The notes: generated by a model not told the origin, from the sequence alone. A stretch of 64,000 bases of DNA from Closterium sp. Naga37s-1 (GCA_947471745.1 CANJKZ010000264.1:503501-567500), one strand, 5' to 3'. Counted from the first letter of the stretch, positions 34,184 through 50,776 are shown. A program made the numbers and translations.

Positions 34184-34305
34184 CGTGTCAAGAACGGTTA
34201 GTGTCAACCTATAACCTTGGAACTCACTCGATTGGCCCAAAAATCACAACAGCCAATCAAGTGCGTTCCAAAATTATAGGTTGACGCTAACATTTAATTG
34301 ACACG
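34184..34305. repeat. Compact foldback (hairpin) element
   Basis: CGTGTCAA (34184-34191) pairs with TTGACACG (34298-34305). Inside, TTAGTGTCAACCTATAA (34198-34214) pairs with TTATAGGTTGACGCTAA (34274-34290) with one mismatch. TGGAAC.CACT.GATTGGC continues the stem. Nearly the whole 122 bp folds on itself with a small loop, as in a MITE or a small-RNA hairpin precursor. Confidence 0.75.
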
Positions 34306-34520
34306 ATGCCGAGAATACGCCCTAACATTTAATTTCCTCCGATGCCACCCCAACGAAACTATGTTGAGTGAACTACAGAAAGCGGTTGGCAGCACTACTG
34401 CACACGTCACTTCGGCCGTTGGACACGCTAGCTTGCACCCTCACATCACACAGTACAGTATCCTCTGTTGCGATTACAGCAGCTGCATCTGCTGGCATGT
34501 TGACTTGGGATACAGATACA

Positions 34521-35060
34521 AGGGAAAATATGCCACTCGTAATCAACAAGGGTCTCGATAATATATTTGGTGAAAAAATAACGGGGACGGTCACTGCAAA
34601 GGGTGTTTTCACGTGTTTGATAAAACGTTTCACGGAATCAGTCACAGTCAACTGGGAAAAAATAACGCGAATGGTCACAGATGAAACTCCCGCCCAAAAA
34701 AAGATAATACCCAAAACGAACCTGGATACATTTTCGGATGAATCAACCCTAAACACAACTCGCCAGGTGTTTAGGGTTGATCCGTTCCCAAACCACATCC
34801 GAGCCCGATTGGGTTTTAGTATTTTGAGAAATTAGCTGATTGATTGGGCGCGAGCGGGAATTTTGTAGAGTTTCAAGAAATTCTGGCGGGAGTTACATGT
34901 GTAACCATTCGCGTGATTTTTCACCTGTTGTTAGTGACTGAATCCGTGACCCCACTTACCAACCCCGTCAGCAAACCCAATACAGTGACCGTACGCGTTA
35001 CTTTTTTACCATTCACGTTATCAAGTCCCACGTTGGCTACTTGTGACATATTTTCCCCAT
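34521..35060. repeat. Long inverted repeat, arms ~175 bp
   Basis: The left arm 34521-34693 and right arm 34885-35060 are inverted copies that have drifted; shared words include GGGAAAATATG, ACGGTCACTG, CACGGA.TCAGTCAC, CGCGAATGGT and ACTCCCGCC. The 191-bp centre holds its own hairpin ATCAACCCTAAACAC / GTGTTTAGGGTTGAT (34742-34756, 34767-34781). Foldback DNA element or inverted-repeat locus; no ORF of note. Confidence 0.65.
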
Positions 35061-35159
35061 ATATAACATCCAGTTACGCTGCAACATTCTGGTCATATAA
35101 TCTACGGTACTAACTGTTATATATTAGAGCTAAAGGCCTGGACAATCACTTGGAACGCT

Positions 35160-38100
35160 TCAGAAACTCAATCTCCTTGGCAATGCGCCAAACCATCCAC
35201 CTGAGTCGCTCCCTTGACTGCTCTTTTTCTCCACCATCGCTTCAATGTCACGATAACTTGGCCGATTTTCCACTGTCCCGATCGTCTCATATGTTGGGAA
35301 AGAGCTATCAGACCCACTACCGCTGTCATCAGACATGTAAACCTGGTGGACAAAGAGTGCAAAATCAGAAGTCGCAATACATGGAAGAAGGTGCCTGAAA
35401 GTAAAAAAACAAGCAAACAAACCAACAATAACAAAAACATCCAGCCAAACGATATTTATGCTCGCGTTTACCTGCCAATCGCCAGGGAAGCACTTGACGA
35501 TAGTGACATCATATGAGCGAATGCGGTTGCGCTTCAGGCTGTAGGCAGTAAGGAAGGTGTCTAGAAACTCTTCTGCCTGTTTACGCTTGCTTCCGAATCC
35601 AAAATCTGAGACCACCTGCATGCAGGAATTTACAGTTCAGTGGAGGGAAAATCAGTGGTGGTGGTGAGAGAGTGCAAAGAACAGATTTCGCATCTACTCT
35701 CATGCACAAGTGTGGGCATAACTGCGTGCAGCTTCAGAAAACAGATGGAGTTCGCACTGAAGTTCATGAATTGTGTCTTCACATGCATGCACAAACAAGA
35801 CAAACTAACCCACCAAACATATGGATGGACCTTGCAATGGAGAACAGGCATTGTGTCTTCACATGCATGCACAAGAGGACAGATCAACCCACCTGGCCCG
35901 GCTGCCACTGGGAATTCATGAGCAGCAGCGTGCGTTCAGGATCGCTTTTCAGGCGCCTCATAAAGGAAATTTGTGTATTCACATGCGTGCACAAAGGGGA
36001 CAGAAAAACCCACCTGGCCGGGCTGCCACTGGGGGTTCATGAGCAACAGAGTCCGTCCCGGATCGCTACTGGCCAGCTCCATGACAGCTGGCAGGCGCTC
36101 GGCTGTTGGGAAGAGCACAAGTGCAACCTTCAGGTTACGGGTTGGGTTGAAGAGACACAAGTGACCCCGAAATGGATGGAGGGGGAAAGGATTGGGGGGG
36201 AAGGGGGAGGAAGGGGTCGTGGTGGTGGGGGGGAAAGATGGGATGGAGAGGAAAGAATGAAAGATCAAGAGAGGGGAGGAAGGGGTCGTGGTGGTGGGAG
36301 GGAAGATGGGTTGGAGATGAAAGAATGAAAGACCCAGGATGCAAACTGTAAAACCGGGTGAGGAGAAGGGGATGAGCAAATACGAGGGCTGCAACGAGAA
36401 TGCGTCCAGCAGCATGCAAATAAGTTAGCCCTCGGGCACTTCACAGTGAACAACAGGCAACCAGCTTCTTTGTTCTGAGGCGCCAGGAAACACCTACCGT
36501 CTAGCTCGCCCACGCCTCCACTGCTTCATCCTTGTCTATCACATCAAATACCACCCCACACCACACTGCACCACACCACACCACCGCACTGGAAGCACTT
36601 ACCATCTTGCTTTCCCACGCCACCATCGCTTCATCCTCATCTATCACCCGCCGCGTGTACACCTCTCCACCATCCACCAGCCTTTTCAGCAATCAACATT
36701 TGAGGCGCCTCCAAGGGCATCTATGTTCTTTGTTCCAAGGGCTTTTTTGGTCCAAGCATTTAGAAGTACCTACCGTTCTGCTCTCCCACGCCACCACTGC
36801 TTCATCCTCGTCTATCACATCAAATACCACCCCACACCACACTGCACCACACCACACCACCGCACTGGAAGTACCTACCGTCTTGCTCTCCCACGCCACC
36901 ACCGCTTCATCCTCATCTATCACCCGCCGCATGTACAACTCTCCACCGTCCACCAGCCTTTTCAGCAATCAACATTTGAGGCGCCTCCAAGGGCATCTAT
37001 GTTCTTTGTTCCAAGGGCATATTTGTTCTGAACATTTAGACGTACCTACCGTTCTGCTCTCCCACGCCACTACTGCTTCATCCTCATCTATCACATCAAA
37101 TACCACCCCACATCACACCACACCACACTACACCACCGCACTGGAAGTACCTACCGTCTTGCTCTCCCACGCCACCACCCCTTCGTCCTCATCTATCACC
37201 CTCCGCGTGTACAGCTCCCCACCATCCACCAGCCCTGTCAGCAGCGATTCCACCAGCGGGATGGCCGCCTGCAGCTGCTGTTGAATGCCCCCCTGTGAGT
37301 TCATTAGGGAGAGATTTGGGCAAAAGCCATTATGGCAACAACAGATATGTGAAGCGTGAAGGCGACATTCCCAAGGCTGGAGACCGATGGTGACTTACAG
37401 GCCAGTAATGCGGGGGTTAAATTGATTAATGAGCGGCAAGAGCAGGTCCAGCATCTCAAAGGGTTTTTATAATATCTCGTAACACCCTGCACAAGTCTTG
37501 GAATTCTCAAGAACACTCTGGAATTTGAAAGTGACTTACAGGCCAGTCGTCCAGGAGTGAAGGGCCAATGAGCGGCAAGAGCAGGTCCAGCATTAGACGC
37601 TGATGGCCTGCTTCCCTCGCCCTTCTCACTGCTGCTCGAGCCTGAAAGGACAGATTCAAAAGATAAGCATGTTGCAGGTGATTTGAGGCGACTTGAAGCA
37701 CACCTCCTCCCCTCGCCCTCCTCACTGCTTCTCTAGCCTGAAAGCCCTGATTGAAAAGATAAGCAAGTTGCAGGTGAATTACACCATTCATTTTTCAATG
37801 GTGCTAACGAGCAGCACAGCTGCTTTGGCAGCAGGTGAAGTTGCTGGTACAGAGATAAGCTGACTAGGATACTTGCAGTGAAACTGCGTAACCTGCTGAC
37901 ACTCTCAGCAACAGCTATTGCACCCCCTCCAAGAAAATAAACTACACTGAAGTTGACTCACCTGCTGAACGCTCTCATCAACGGAATCGGGAACGGAGAC
38001 TCGCCGCGATGGACGAGGCACCTGCGAGGGTACACGTCAACACCGAGGCACAACATTCAGACGATTCAAAAACGGCTGATTACATTAATGAGACTTTTCG

Positions 38101-38456
38101 ATACCTACCGGCAACATACTTCTATAGATAAGCGGCATTGCTGAACATGCAGACTGATGCGTTGTTGCTTGTCATGCGTACGAATCCCTTGCCTGTGGTG
38201 AGTCGTCGTCGGCTGAAGCAGCTGAGCCATCTGAGGAGGCAGCTCGACACGCGTCCAATAATAGCCGAGCGTTTGACCTCCTCGTAACTTGCCTATTCTC
38301 GAGAACCTCGCCGACAAATGCTGAACGTCCGAAACTACTAGCGAGGCGGGAAACGGATGCTCGTGATGCTTGTTGTCTTGAATTGCGGCATCGCAAAGCG
38401 TGCTGCGGTGCGGGATGGAGGGCTGGATTACCGCAGTGGAGCAAGGAATCCATCAT
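35160..38456 (-). CDS. DUF1995 protein, probably chloroplast-targeted
   Basis: Member of the plant/cyanobacterial DUF1995 family, which includes LPA3-like photosystem II accumulation factors; molecular function unsettled. Exons in phase: 38456-38193, 38021-37962, 37641-37540, 37292-37155, 36127-36014, 35615-35472, 35342-35160; 334 aa. The N-terminal ~90 residues are Ser/Arg/Ala-rich and fit a transit peptide. Family blocks: ARAAVRRAREAG..RLMLDL, LLPLIGPSLLDDWPGGIQQQ, IDEDEGVVAWESKT, VALVLFPTAERLPAVMEL, TLLLMNPQWQPGQVVSDFGF, TFLTAYSL and KCFPGDWQVY. The junction of exon 1 fits only a GC donor (CACAG/GCAAGG), an inference from phase. Introns hold repeated exon tails. The neighbouring CBSX3 gene diverges from it. 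Confidence 0.85.
35780..37150 (-). repeat. Tail copies of DUF1995 exons 4 and 5
   Basis: Five tail copies of exon 4 with donor (RVIDEDEA.VAWESK, GTAAG/GTAGG) at about 36600-36690, 36770-36815, 36880-36965, 37050-37095 and around 36500-36540, with ATTTGAGGCGCCTCCAA palindromes at about 36690 and 36973. A tail copy of exon 5 (LLMNSQWQPGQ) at 35888-35950. A ~60-bp unit with TGTCTTCACATGCATGCACAA repeats at 35770-36000. Confidence 0.8.
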
Positions 38457-39214
38457 GCTAGCAACAGGAGATTGTGAAACGTAATAGAACCGCAGCAGAT
38501 AGGATGGAAATGCGAAGGTCGGCTGTGAATTTCATTGAAATACAAGAGGGAGGAGAAGGTGGTGGAAATTGGAATTCCAGTCACACAAGTGCTAGATTCG
38601 TGAACTAGAAGCCAACCTAGCCCAACCGTACATAAACCGACACGACCCATTCGACAATGATGCCAGATTGTTGGAAATGCCGAGCCAAGTGGAGGCCTCA
38701 CAGCACGCTGGACGGCTGTAACAAAGTCGACGATACATGTACTCCCTCAATATACGAGCGTCAATCTTAAGGCGGTGTACTACAGGCTAATCAGCAGCAA
38801 CTAACGCATCGGATCAACTCATTATCGGACCTGGCATTTCCTGCCTATGATTTGGCAAGAAATTAGCACGTGCAGAATCAGGCTCGGCAAAGCCCAAAGC
38901 TAAGTCGGACCTCCCACCTTACCGAACCAAGCCCCCCACAAGCTCCTCCTGGCCTTGAGAACTCCGTGTGTGCATGCCAGCTCTTCACAGAGCTTCAATT
39001 TCTCTGCTCCCTTCAAGCTCACATTCAGCTCCAAGAAATTTCTATATGTCACAACCTTGGTCTCGTGCAGACAGGACTGGAAAAACATCACCACCAGGCA
39101 AAACTGCATGTGAAGTGGTCTTTTCTTCTCAGGCTGTTCTTTCTTGGTGGTCCTGGGATTTTTTCGGAGATTCCGGTTCCGCGAATCACGTCTCCTGTCG
39201 CTCAGCCTTGAACA
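38457..39214. promoter_or_regulatory. Shared upstream region of DUF1995 (-) and CBSX3 (+) genes
   Basis: 757 bp between two divergent start codons, so it must contain both promoters and 5' UTRs. No core element is clear enough to place. 39060-39210 is likely the CBSX3 5' UTR. Confidence 0.5.
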
Positions 39215-40229
39215 ATGGCTTCACTTCTCCGTGTTCTTGGCAGCCGAGCGGGAGTTTCGCTGAGGGTTCGATCAGCTGCTCCCTACAGAGTGTTCTCAAA
39301 CACCACTAATCCAGCGGCGTCGTCAGAGGAGGAGCAGCTTCCATTCGAGCAGGCTACAATCGCAGACCTTCTGAGGGCTCGAGGAGCCGGCAATGACGGC
39401 TCGTGGCTTTGGTGCACCACGGACGATACCGTTTTCGATGCAGTGAAATCGGTGAGGGTTCTTTAGCTTCGTTGTTTTCTTACCGTTCTGACATGTCTTC
39501 GGTAAAAATCGCTAGCTCTACGATTTTGTCTCAATGATGGATTCGTGTTCATGGTTGCAGATGACAAGCCACAACGTCGGTGCGCTTTTGGTGATGAGGC
39601 CAGACACGAGCGGGACGATCGCGGGAATTGTTACCGAAAGAGGTGCGCACGCGCCGCATGTTAACATCACCTCTCTTTGGCTACTTGTTGCTTATTTCTC
39701 TTTCTCTGACATACTCTCACCTTGCTGGTTACTTCACAGATTACCTCAGGAAAATCATTGTACAGGGTCGGTCCTCGAAGACCACAAAAGTTGGCGACAT
39801 CATGACTGACGAGGTATGTCAACTGAAGCGTGAAACTGAGTGGTGTACTACAGAATAATCAAGAATGATAAGCTCATCGCATGCCGTAGCCTTACGTTTG
39901 CCATGACTTTGCAGAATAAGCTTATCACTCTCACACCCGAGACAAGGCTGCTCAAGGCTATGGAGATCATGTCAGGTCAGTAAGCCATGTTTTGTATGCA
40001 ATGATCAGCATAAGAAGTATTTTATTTGAAAAAAAACAGCAGTTTCCTTGCATGAACGTTCTTGTTCTGCTTCTTCTGTGGTACAGACAAAAGAATTCGG
40101 CACATCCCGATGGTTGAGGGACAGAAGATGAAGGGAATGCTGAGCATTGGCGATGTGGTTGCTGCTGTTGTGGAGGAGCATCGGGAGGAGGTGAAGCGGT
40201 TGAGTGAATACATCAAAGGCTCCTACTAA
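39215..40229 (+). CDS. CBSX3: CBS-domain protein, CBSX3-like, mitochondrial
   Basis: Plant single CBS-pair protein. Arabidopsis CBSX3 is mitochondrial and activates thioredoxin-o. Exons: 39215-39451, 39561-39642, 39740-39813, 39915-39975, 40087-40229 (TAA), all GT-AG and in phase; 198 aa. The N-terminus MASLLRVLGSRAGVSLRVRS is Arg-rich without acids, as in a mitochondrial presequence. Core: NDGSWLWCTTDDTVFDAVKS, MTSHNVGALLVM, GIVTERDYLRKIIVQGRSSK, VGDIMTDENKLITLTPETRL, KRIRHIPMVEGQKMKGMLSI, GDVVAAVVEEHREEVKRL. Both CBS motifs are complete. Unlike every neighbour, its introns are short (about 97-112 bp) and contain no exon copies. Confidence 0.96.
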
Positions 40230-40683
40230 TAAATCAAAGACTTAAAGGGCCAGCATTCACCACCCTGCTTTACAGCTTCTTCAATGCAGAGCTGACCTCT
40301 TGAGCAGGCATTGGATTAGCTGGTTTTAGTGGACAAAAGTCCCTTGTTAGAGTCATATTGCTGGTGTGTCGTCAGTGCAAGACTGATGTACATAAGCGTG
40401 AGTTGTGTTTGGAATATGTATTATTCCGAACTCGTCATGATTGTCTGCAATCGGCGCTGCAGCTGTTGCTTATGTTCTTGGCCCTTGGTTTGTATTGATC
40501 TAGACTCTTCAGCATTTGTATCTTCCATTGGACCATGAAAATGCTTCAGCTCTTCTCAGCAATCCTAGAAGTATTTTTATTTACTGCCGTATCTTACAAT
40601 ATCAACTATGCACACAACCTACCGTAAACTGCATCAGCAGCCCACACTGGACTGGATGTGCTGGCTTTGTCATTCAGTATTCA
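40230..40683. other. Convergent 3' flanks of CBSX3 and GDPD4-like genes
   Basis: 454 bp of unique sequence that must hold both 3' UTRs. Nothing else recognised. Confidence 0.5.
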
Positions 40684-43600
40684 TCAACCCAGACCAGCAT
40701 GCTTACACTGCTTCTGGAGTCGGCTCATTGTCTTCCGAAGCAGCACTGGGTTGTTGGTAACAATGACATCAACAGGCAACCCCAGAACTCTCCTCATTCC
40801 TGCCCTGTCATCCACTGTCCATACATGCACCTCCTTGCCTCCCCTGCAGGAAGTGAAGTGCATGACAGTGAATAATATTGAGAAATTGGAACAACAAACC
40901 GATGGTTATAGACAGATTCTGGAAGTCAGATAGATTCCAGAGAGACACATCTGCCTAAAGAAAGATTCTGATGGTCACTGTGAGACTCTGCATCGTAGTC
41001 AAGTCACCCATTGGAAGCCACCAAACCTACTTATGGGCATCTTTGACCGTTTGTAATGTAGCAAGGCTCTCCGCCAGTCCCACCACATGCGACGACTCAC
41101 GACGCAGCAACCCATTCACAACTCCAGTCTTGAAGTTCCTCCACACTATGTACCCAGTCTGCCTGTGCCACACACAAGGGAAGCACACGCATGCACATAG
41201 AGTGCAGATACTATGGTAACTGCACAAGGCGCCTGTCAAGTCACCCCATTCACCACTCCAGTCTTGAAGTTCCTCCACACTATGTACCCTGTTTGAGATT
41301 TCACATGGCATGATTGCAGTTCAAGTGAAAGGCCGAGAACTGCTAGCAGCAAAACGAGACGTGCTAGCAGCCAAACGAGACATGCACTAACGTCCCAGAT
41401 CAGCTCACCTTGATGGACGGCTGGATGCGCGACAAGTGGCGGATGAACTGATCTTCCTTGGACCACACAAGGCACTCGGCACACCCACCGACCCTTTCAA
41501 ACTGCAATCAGTCTCAAAGAAACAGGCCAGTAGGAAAAAGGGTAGGCAATCAGCAAGAAGACGAGAAGAGGTATTGGATTGCAGAGATTGAGTGCGGTTC
41601 AATGAATTTGGGATCTATCCTAAGTGGTTCTGTGGTGGCAAACGGAGTCTATCCAGCTTATTTACCACGTTCAAAAGCCGCTGTGCCATGTGCCTGTTCT
41701 CAGCGATTGCTGACGTGGCAATCTTGACATCCACAGTAATGTGCTTCACTCGGCCAATGAGAGCCTGCCATGTCATCCCAGGCGCAAACGAGAGACAAGG
41801 GAAGAAGGGGCGGACAGAAGGGAAGAAGAGGGGGGAAGCGAAGGTGAAAGTGAGGTGAAATTGAGGGGGATTTGAGGGGGAATTCGTACCTGTAGTGCCT
41901 GCTGCAGCGTGCGAACAGGAACTTGCTCAGCTGCACGGTCGTGAGGAGAGGTAGCAGGCCAAAGAGGCGATAAGCCAACTGGCGTATTTGAGAGGAGCGA
42001 TCCAGATGCTCAAATGAAATCGTACCTGTAGTGCCTGCTGCAGCGTGAGAACAGGAACTTGCTCAGCTGCAGGGTCGTGAGGAGAGGTAGCAGGTCAAAG
42101 AGGCGATAAGTCAACTGGCGTATTTGAGGGGAGCGATCCAGATGCTCAAAGGAAATCGTACCTGTAGTGCCTGCTGCAGCGTGAGAACAGGAACTTGCTC
42201 AGCTGCAGGGTCGTGAGGAGAGGTAGCAGGCCAAAGAGGCGATAAGTCAACTGGCGTATTTGAGAGGAGCGATCCAGATGCTCAAAGGAAATCGTACCTG
42301 TAGTGCCTGCTGCAGCGTGAGAACAGGAACTTGCTCAGCTGCAGGGTCGTGAGGAGAGGTAGCAGGCCAAAGAGGTGATAAGTCAACTGGCGTATTTGAG
42401 AGGAGCGATCCAGATGCTCAAAGGAAATCGTACCTGTAGTGCCTGCTGCAGCGTGAGAACAGGAAGTTGCTCAGCTGCAGGATCGCGAGGAGAGTTAGCG
42501 AGCCATAGAGGTGAAATTCAAGCTGGCGGACTTGAGAGAACACAAGGGAGGGGACCGTCTGAAAGGCTCAGTACCTGTAGCGCCTGCTGCAACGTGAGAA
42601 CAGGAAGTTGGTGCGTTGCAGCATCGCGAGGAGAGGTAGCAGGCCACAGAGGTGATAAATCCAGCTGGCGTATTTGAGAGAAGACAAGGGAGGGGACCCT
42701 TGCTGATGGGTCGTTGAGGAGAGATTGTACATCCCTGTTGGGGCGATCAAGATGGGAGAAGGGGGGAGCACCAGTACAGGCCACCAAAGCGGCGATAAGT
42801 CGAGCTGGCGTATTCGAGAAAAGACCAGGGAGGGGACCCCCGCTGATGAGTCGTTCCGGAGCGTCTGAACATCCCTGCAGTAGCAAGGCGGGTCGAGGGG
42901 GAGGGGGGGGAGTAGCGACAGGGGAGTGGGCCAAAGTGGCAATAAGTCGAGCTGGCGAATTTGAGAGAAGACCAGGGAGAGAACCCGCACTGATGGGTCG
43001 TTGAGAAGCGACTGAACCTCAGCCGTGAGAGAAGCGTCCACCCACCTCCACTGAATCTGCCCGACACCACACGCTTCTCACTCCCTCACCCGCCATACAT
43101 ACATACCCCCATTTCCTCCCGTACTCCCCCTCTCTCCCCACCTGTCATGCAGCGCCACCAGAGGCCCATCAGCCGTCAGCGACGCGTCCACCTCCACCGC
43201 ATCTGCCCCACATCACACCATCTACACCGCACTATACCGGAAGATACCCCTCCCACCTGTCATGCAATGCCACCAGGTGCCCATCAGCTGTGAGCGACGC
43301 GTCCACCTCCACCGCATCTGCCCCCGCCGCCACCTGCCCTTGTACTGCAACACTTCACACCATCCGAACCGCATTGTACCGGCACATACACCTCTTCCTT
43401 CCGCAACTGTCATGCAGCGCCACCAGATGCCCATCAGCAGTCAGTGACGCGCCCACTTCCACCGCATCTGCCAGACAGACACCACACCATCCCCACCACA
43501 TTGTACCGGCACACACACCTATCGGAAAACCTCCCCCCCTCCCCCCTCTCACCTGTCATGCAACGCCACCAGATGCCCATCAGCAGTGAGAGACGCGTCC

Positions 43601-44516
43601 ACCTCCACCGCATCTGCCCCCGCCGCCACCGCCCTCTCGAGCGCTGCCAGCTGGCAAACGGGCAGGCAGAACAGAAGAAAGAAAATAAAAAGGAAAATTT
43701 GAAAAAACAAGAACGGGGATGGTGCGGGATGAAGATATTTTTTCCCCCCCTCCCCCTTTTTCCTCTATCTTTCCCCTTTTTTTCCCACCTCACAAGATAA
43801 AAAAAAGGAAACGGAAAAGGGCTTATCGAGTTGGGAGGGGCGGAGGCGGGGGGGACGGGGTGGAAAAAGTGGGGGAAGGGGAGAGGGGGCGGAAGGGGGA
43901 GCGGGGTGGGGGAAGGGCTTACCGAGTTGGGAGGGGCGGAGAACGAATCGCCCCCATGCGCGCACACAAGCGGCGGCCTCTGAATCAACCTCTTGCAGAT
44001 CTCGTACTTGCGAATCGAATCAGCAGATTTCTCATCCTCTCCGCCAATCGCGGCTCGTTTGCCTGCTGCTCCCCCTCCTTCCTCTACTCCTGCTGACATG
44101 GCATCCGTGGATCCAAGGGATAAGAAATCTCCATCATCGTAATCGTCATCAGCGTCAGCATCTAATAAAGGCGTAATTAAATTACTGTCGCCTCCATTAG
44201 CTGTGTTGCTGCTGCTTCTGCTGCTGCCGGTGCTACCAGAACCCTTATTCTCCGCTTGCCCTGCCTTCCCTGCATTTACGTTCGTCTCAGTCACTTTTTC
44301 CGACAGCGTTAAACGGTTTCCGTCATCCGTTACCGACCGCTGCTGGAGCTGCAGTCGCCAGAGCAGAATTAGAGAGCCGCCGAGCGAAAGAACGAGGAGG
44401 AAAAAGAATGCGTTGAAGCGTGTCGCACGGCTTGTGCGATACGAACGACCGCTGGCGATTGGCGTGCGACGCTGCTGGCGAGGAAGCGACGAGGGCGACG
44501 GAAAAAGTCGGCGCAT
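40684..44516 (-). CDS. GDPD4: Glycerophosphodiester phosphodiesterase, GDPD4 type
   Basis: Hydrolyses glycerophosphodiesters to glycerol-3-phosphate and an alcohol. Exons in phase: 44516-43923, 43650-43553, 42734-42575, 41764-41666, 41501-41409, 41158-41031, 40843-40684 (TGA); 443 aa. One N-terminal hydrophobic segment at about residues 34-53 (NAFFFLLVLSLGGSLILLWR) suggests a membrane anchor, followed by a Ser/Asp-rich linker. The catalytic domain starts LVCAHGGDSFSAPPNS (GDPD4 has HGG where bacterial enzymes have HRG), then AGADAVEVDASLTADGHLVALHD with the E-x-D and H-D metal/catalytic residues, ITVDVKIATSAIAENRHMAQ, CLVWSKEDQFIRHLSRIQPS, TGYIVWRNFKTGVVNG, and VHVWTVDDRAGMRRVLGLPV-DVIVTNNP. 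Matches plant GDPD4 in order and length. Introns contain large exon-copy arrays. Confidence 0.9.
41886..42560 (-). repeat. 136-bp tandem tail copies of GDPD4 exon 3
   Basis: GTACCTGTAGTGCCTGCTGC recurs at about 41886, 42021, 42157, 42293 and 42429 (135-136-bp spacing), the middle copies nearly identical. Each holds the exon-3 tail (DLSPLWPATSP.D.AAEQ.PVLTLQQALQ) and a CAG/GTACG donor, downstream of the intact exon 42734-42575. Confidence 0.9.
42735..43460 (-). repeat. Head copies of GDPD4 exon 3 and tail copies of exon 2
   Basis: Head copies of exon 3 at 42780-42880 (RDVQTLRNDSSAGVPSLVFS, with good acceptor) and 42930-43030 (EVQSLLNDPSVRVLSLVFS). Tail copies of exon 2 at 43143-43205, 43257-43320 and 43410-43470 (VEVDASLTADGHLVALHDR with donor). 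Confidence 0.85.
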
Positions 44517-45545
44517 CGCTTACGCTGGTCGTACACTAGCTCCCGTTTAGTTCAACCAATCGCGCCTTGAAAGTGTCAGCTTTATGAAAGCAAGCAGAAA
44601 TATGAATAACGCTGACTAACTTTTTAGTGCGAAATCATGTCGTACACCCTTGTTTTTCCAGTCTGTTATGCTATTCATTAGTATTATTTTCCTGAGTTTA
44701 TAAATCCGTACGTCTCGATAGAGTAACAGCCCATATAAGCACGTTGCGTCATGGCTCAGAAATTGGAAACCGATCACATTTCTTCCTCGATACTGGCCTG
44801 ATTTCTGCCTTTCATTACAGACCGCGTGTTTCCCAAGGCTGATGGTGGCTCGATAATTTTGACTGCAAACGACCAATCAACAACTTTTCCTACGTGTGCC
44901 TGCCGGTGGCCATTCGTCAACCGCCAATCTGTAGCGTTCAGCAGTCAATCGGACCGTCAACCAAGGAATATGCTCTTGCAGTTCTGAACCAAACTCAACC
45001 ATACTAAAACTTGCAAAAGGGAGTGGAACACCCGAAGAAGCAACCCGTGCTTCTCACGGCTTTGCTCCTGATTTCTTTGCTCTCTTGTTGCTTCTTCTCA
45101 GCGAAGCGACACAACAAACACAACGATATTGTCACCCTGCTTCGCTCCTGATTTTGATGTCTTCACTCCCTAAACTTCTTTATCCACCACCACTGTCACT
45201 CTGCTTGTGCCGTCTTTTCCCTTTCTACGTTGTCTAGCGGTATCTGCTCTTTCTGTGTGTCCGCTCTGCTTGGAAAGAAGCAGCGGTTACGTCATCTCCT
45301 CTCCTAGCTCGCCTCTCGGTTTCTTCTCTCGTTCCAGCAGCATGAGCTGCTTGCTTACACTCGCAGTCTCCATAATAACCTAAATTCGTTTGTCCGCTAG
45401 TTTCCACGCGTGAGCTGCGTGATGCTAACAACGTGGTCACGGTCACGAGATATTTTTTTCGTCAAACCACGTGTCCTTCTCTTAAAATCAGGGTACCAGG
45501 GTTTCTCCTTTACATTTACAGCCACGTGTCATTTCTGAAGAAGCC
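44517..45545. promoter_or_regulatory. Upstream regions of GDPD4 (-) and NOI-like gene (+)
   Basis: About 1 kb between divergent starts. 44630-45540 has a recognisable but diverged counterpart at 51750-52855 upstream of the second, broken NOI-like gene (e.g. CCCAAGGCTG..CGACCAATC..CGCCAACCGC, CGTGCTTCTCACG.CTTTGCT), so the promoter was duplicated with the gene. Confidence 0.6.

Positions 45546-50776
<5,231 letters not shown>

Noticed and set aside
34742..34781. Telomere-like CCCTAAA/TTTAGGG
   Set aside because: A single unit on each side of a 15-bp hairpin, not a telomeric array; probably chance.
40684..44516. Several separate short genes suggested by scattered ORFs
   Set aside because: Exons close in phase at every junction into one GDPD4-like protein; the extra ORFs are exon copies or shadows.
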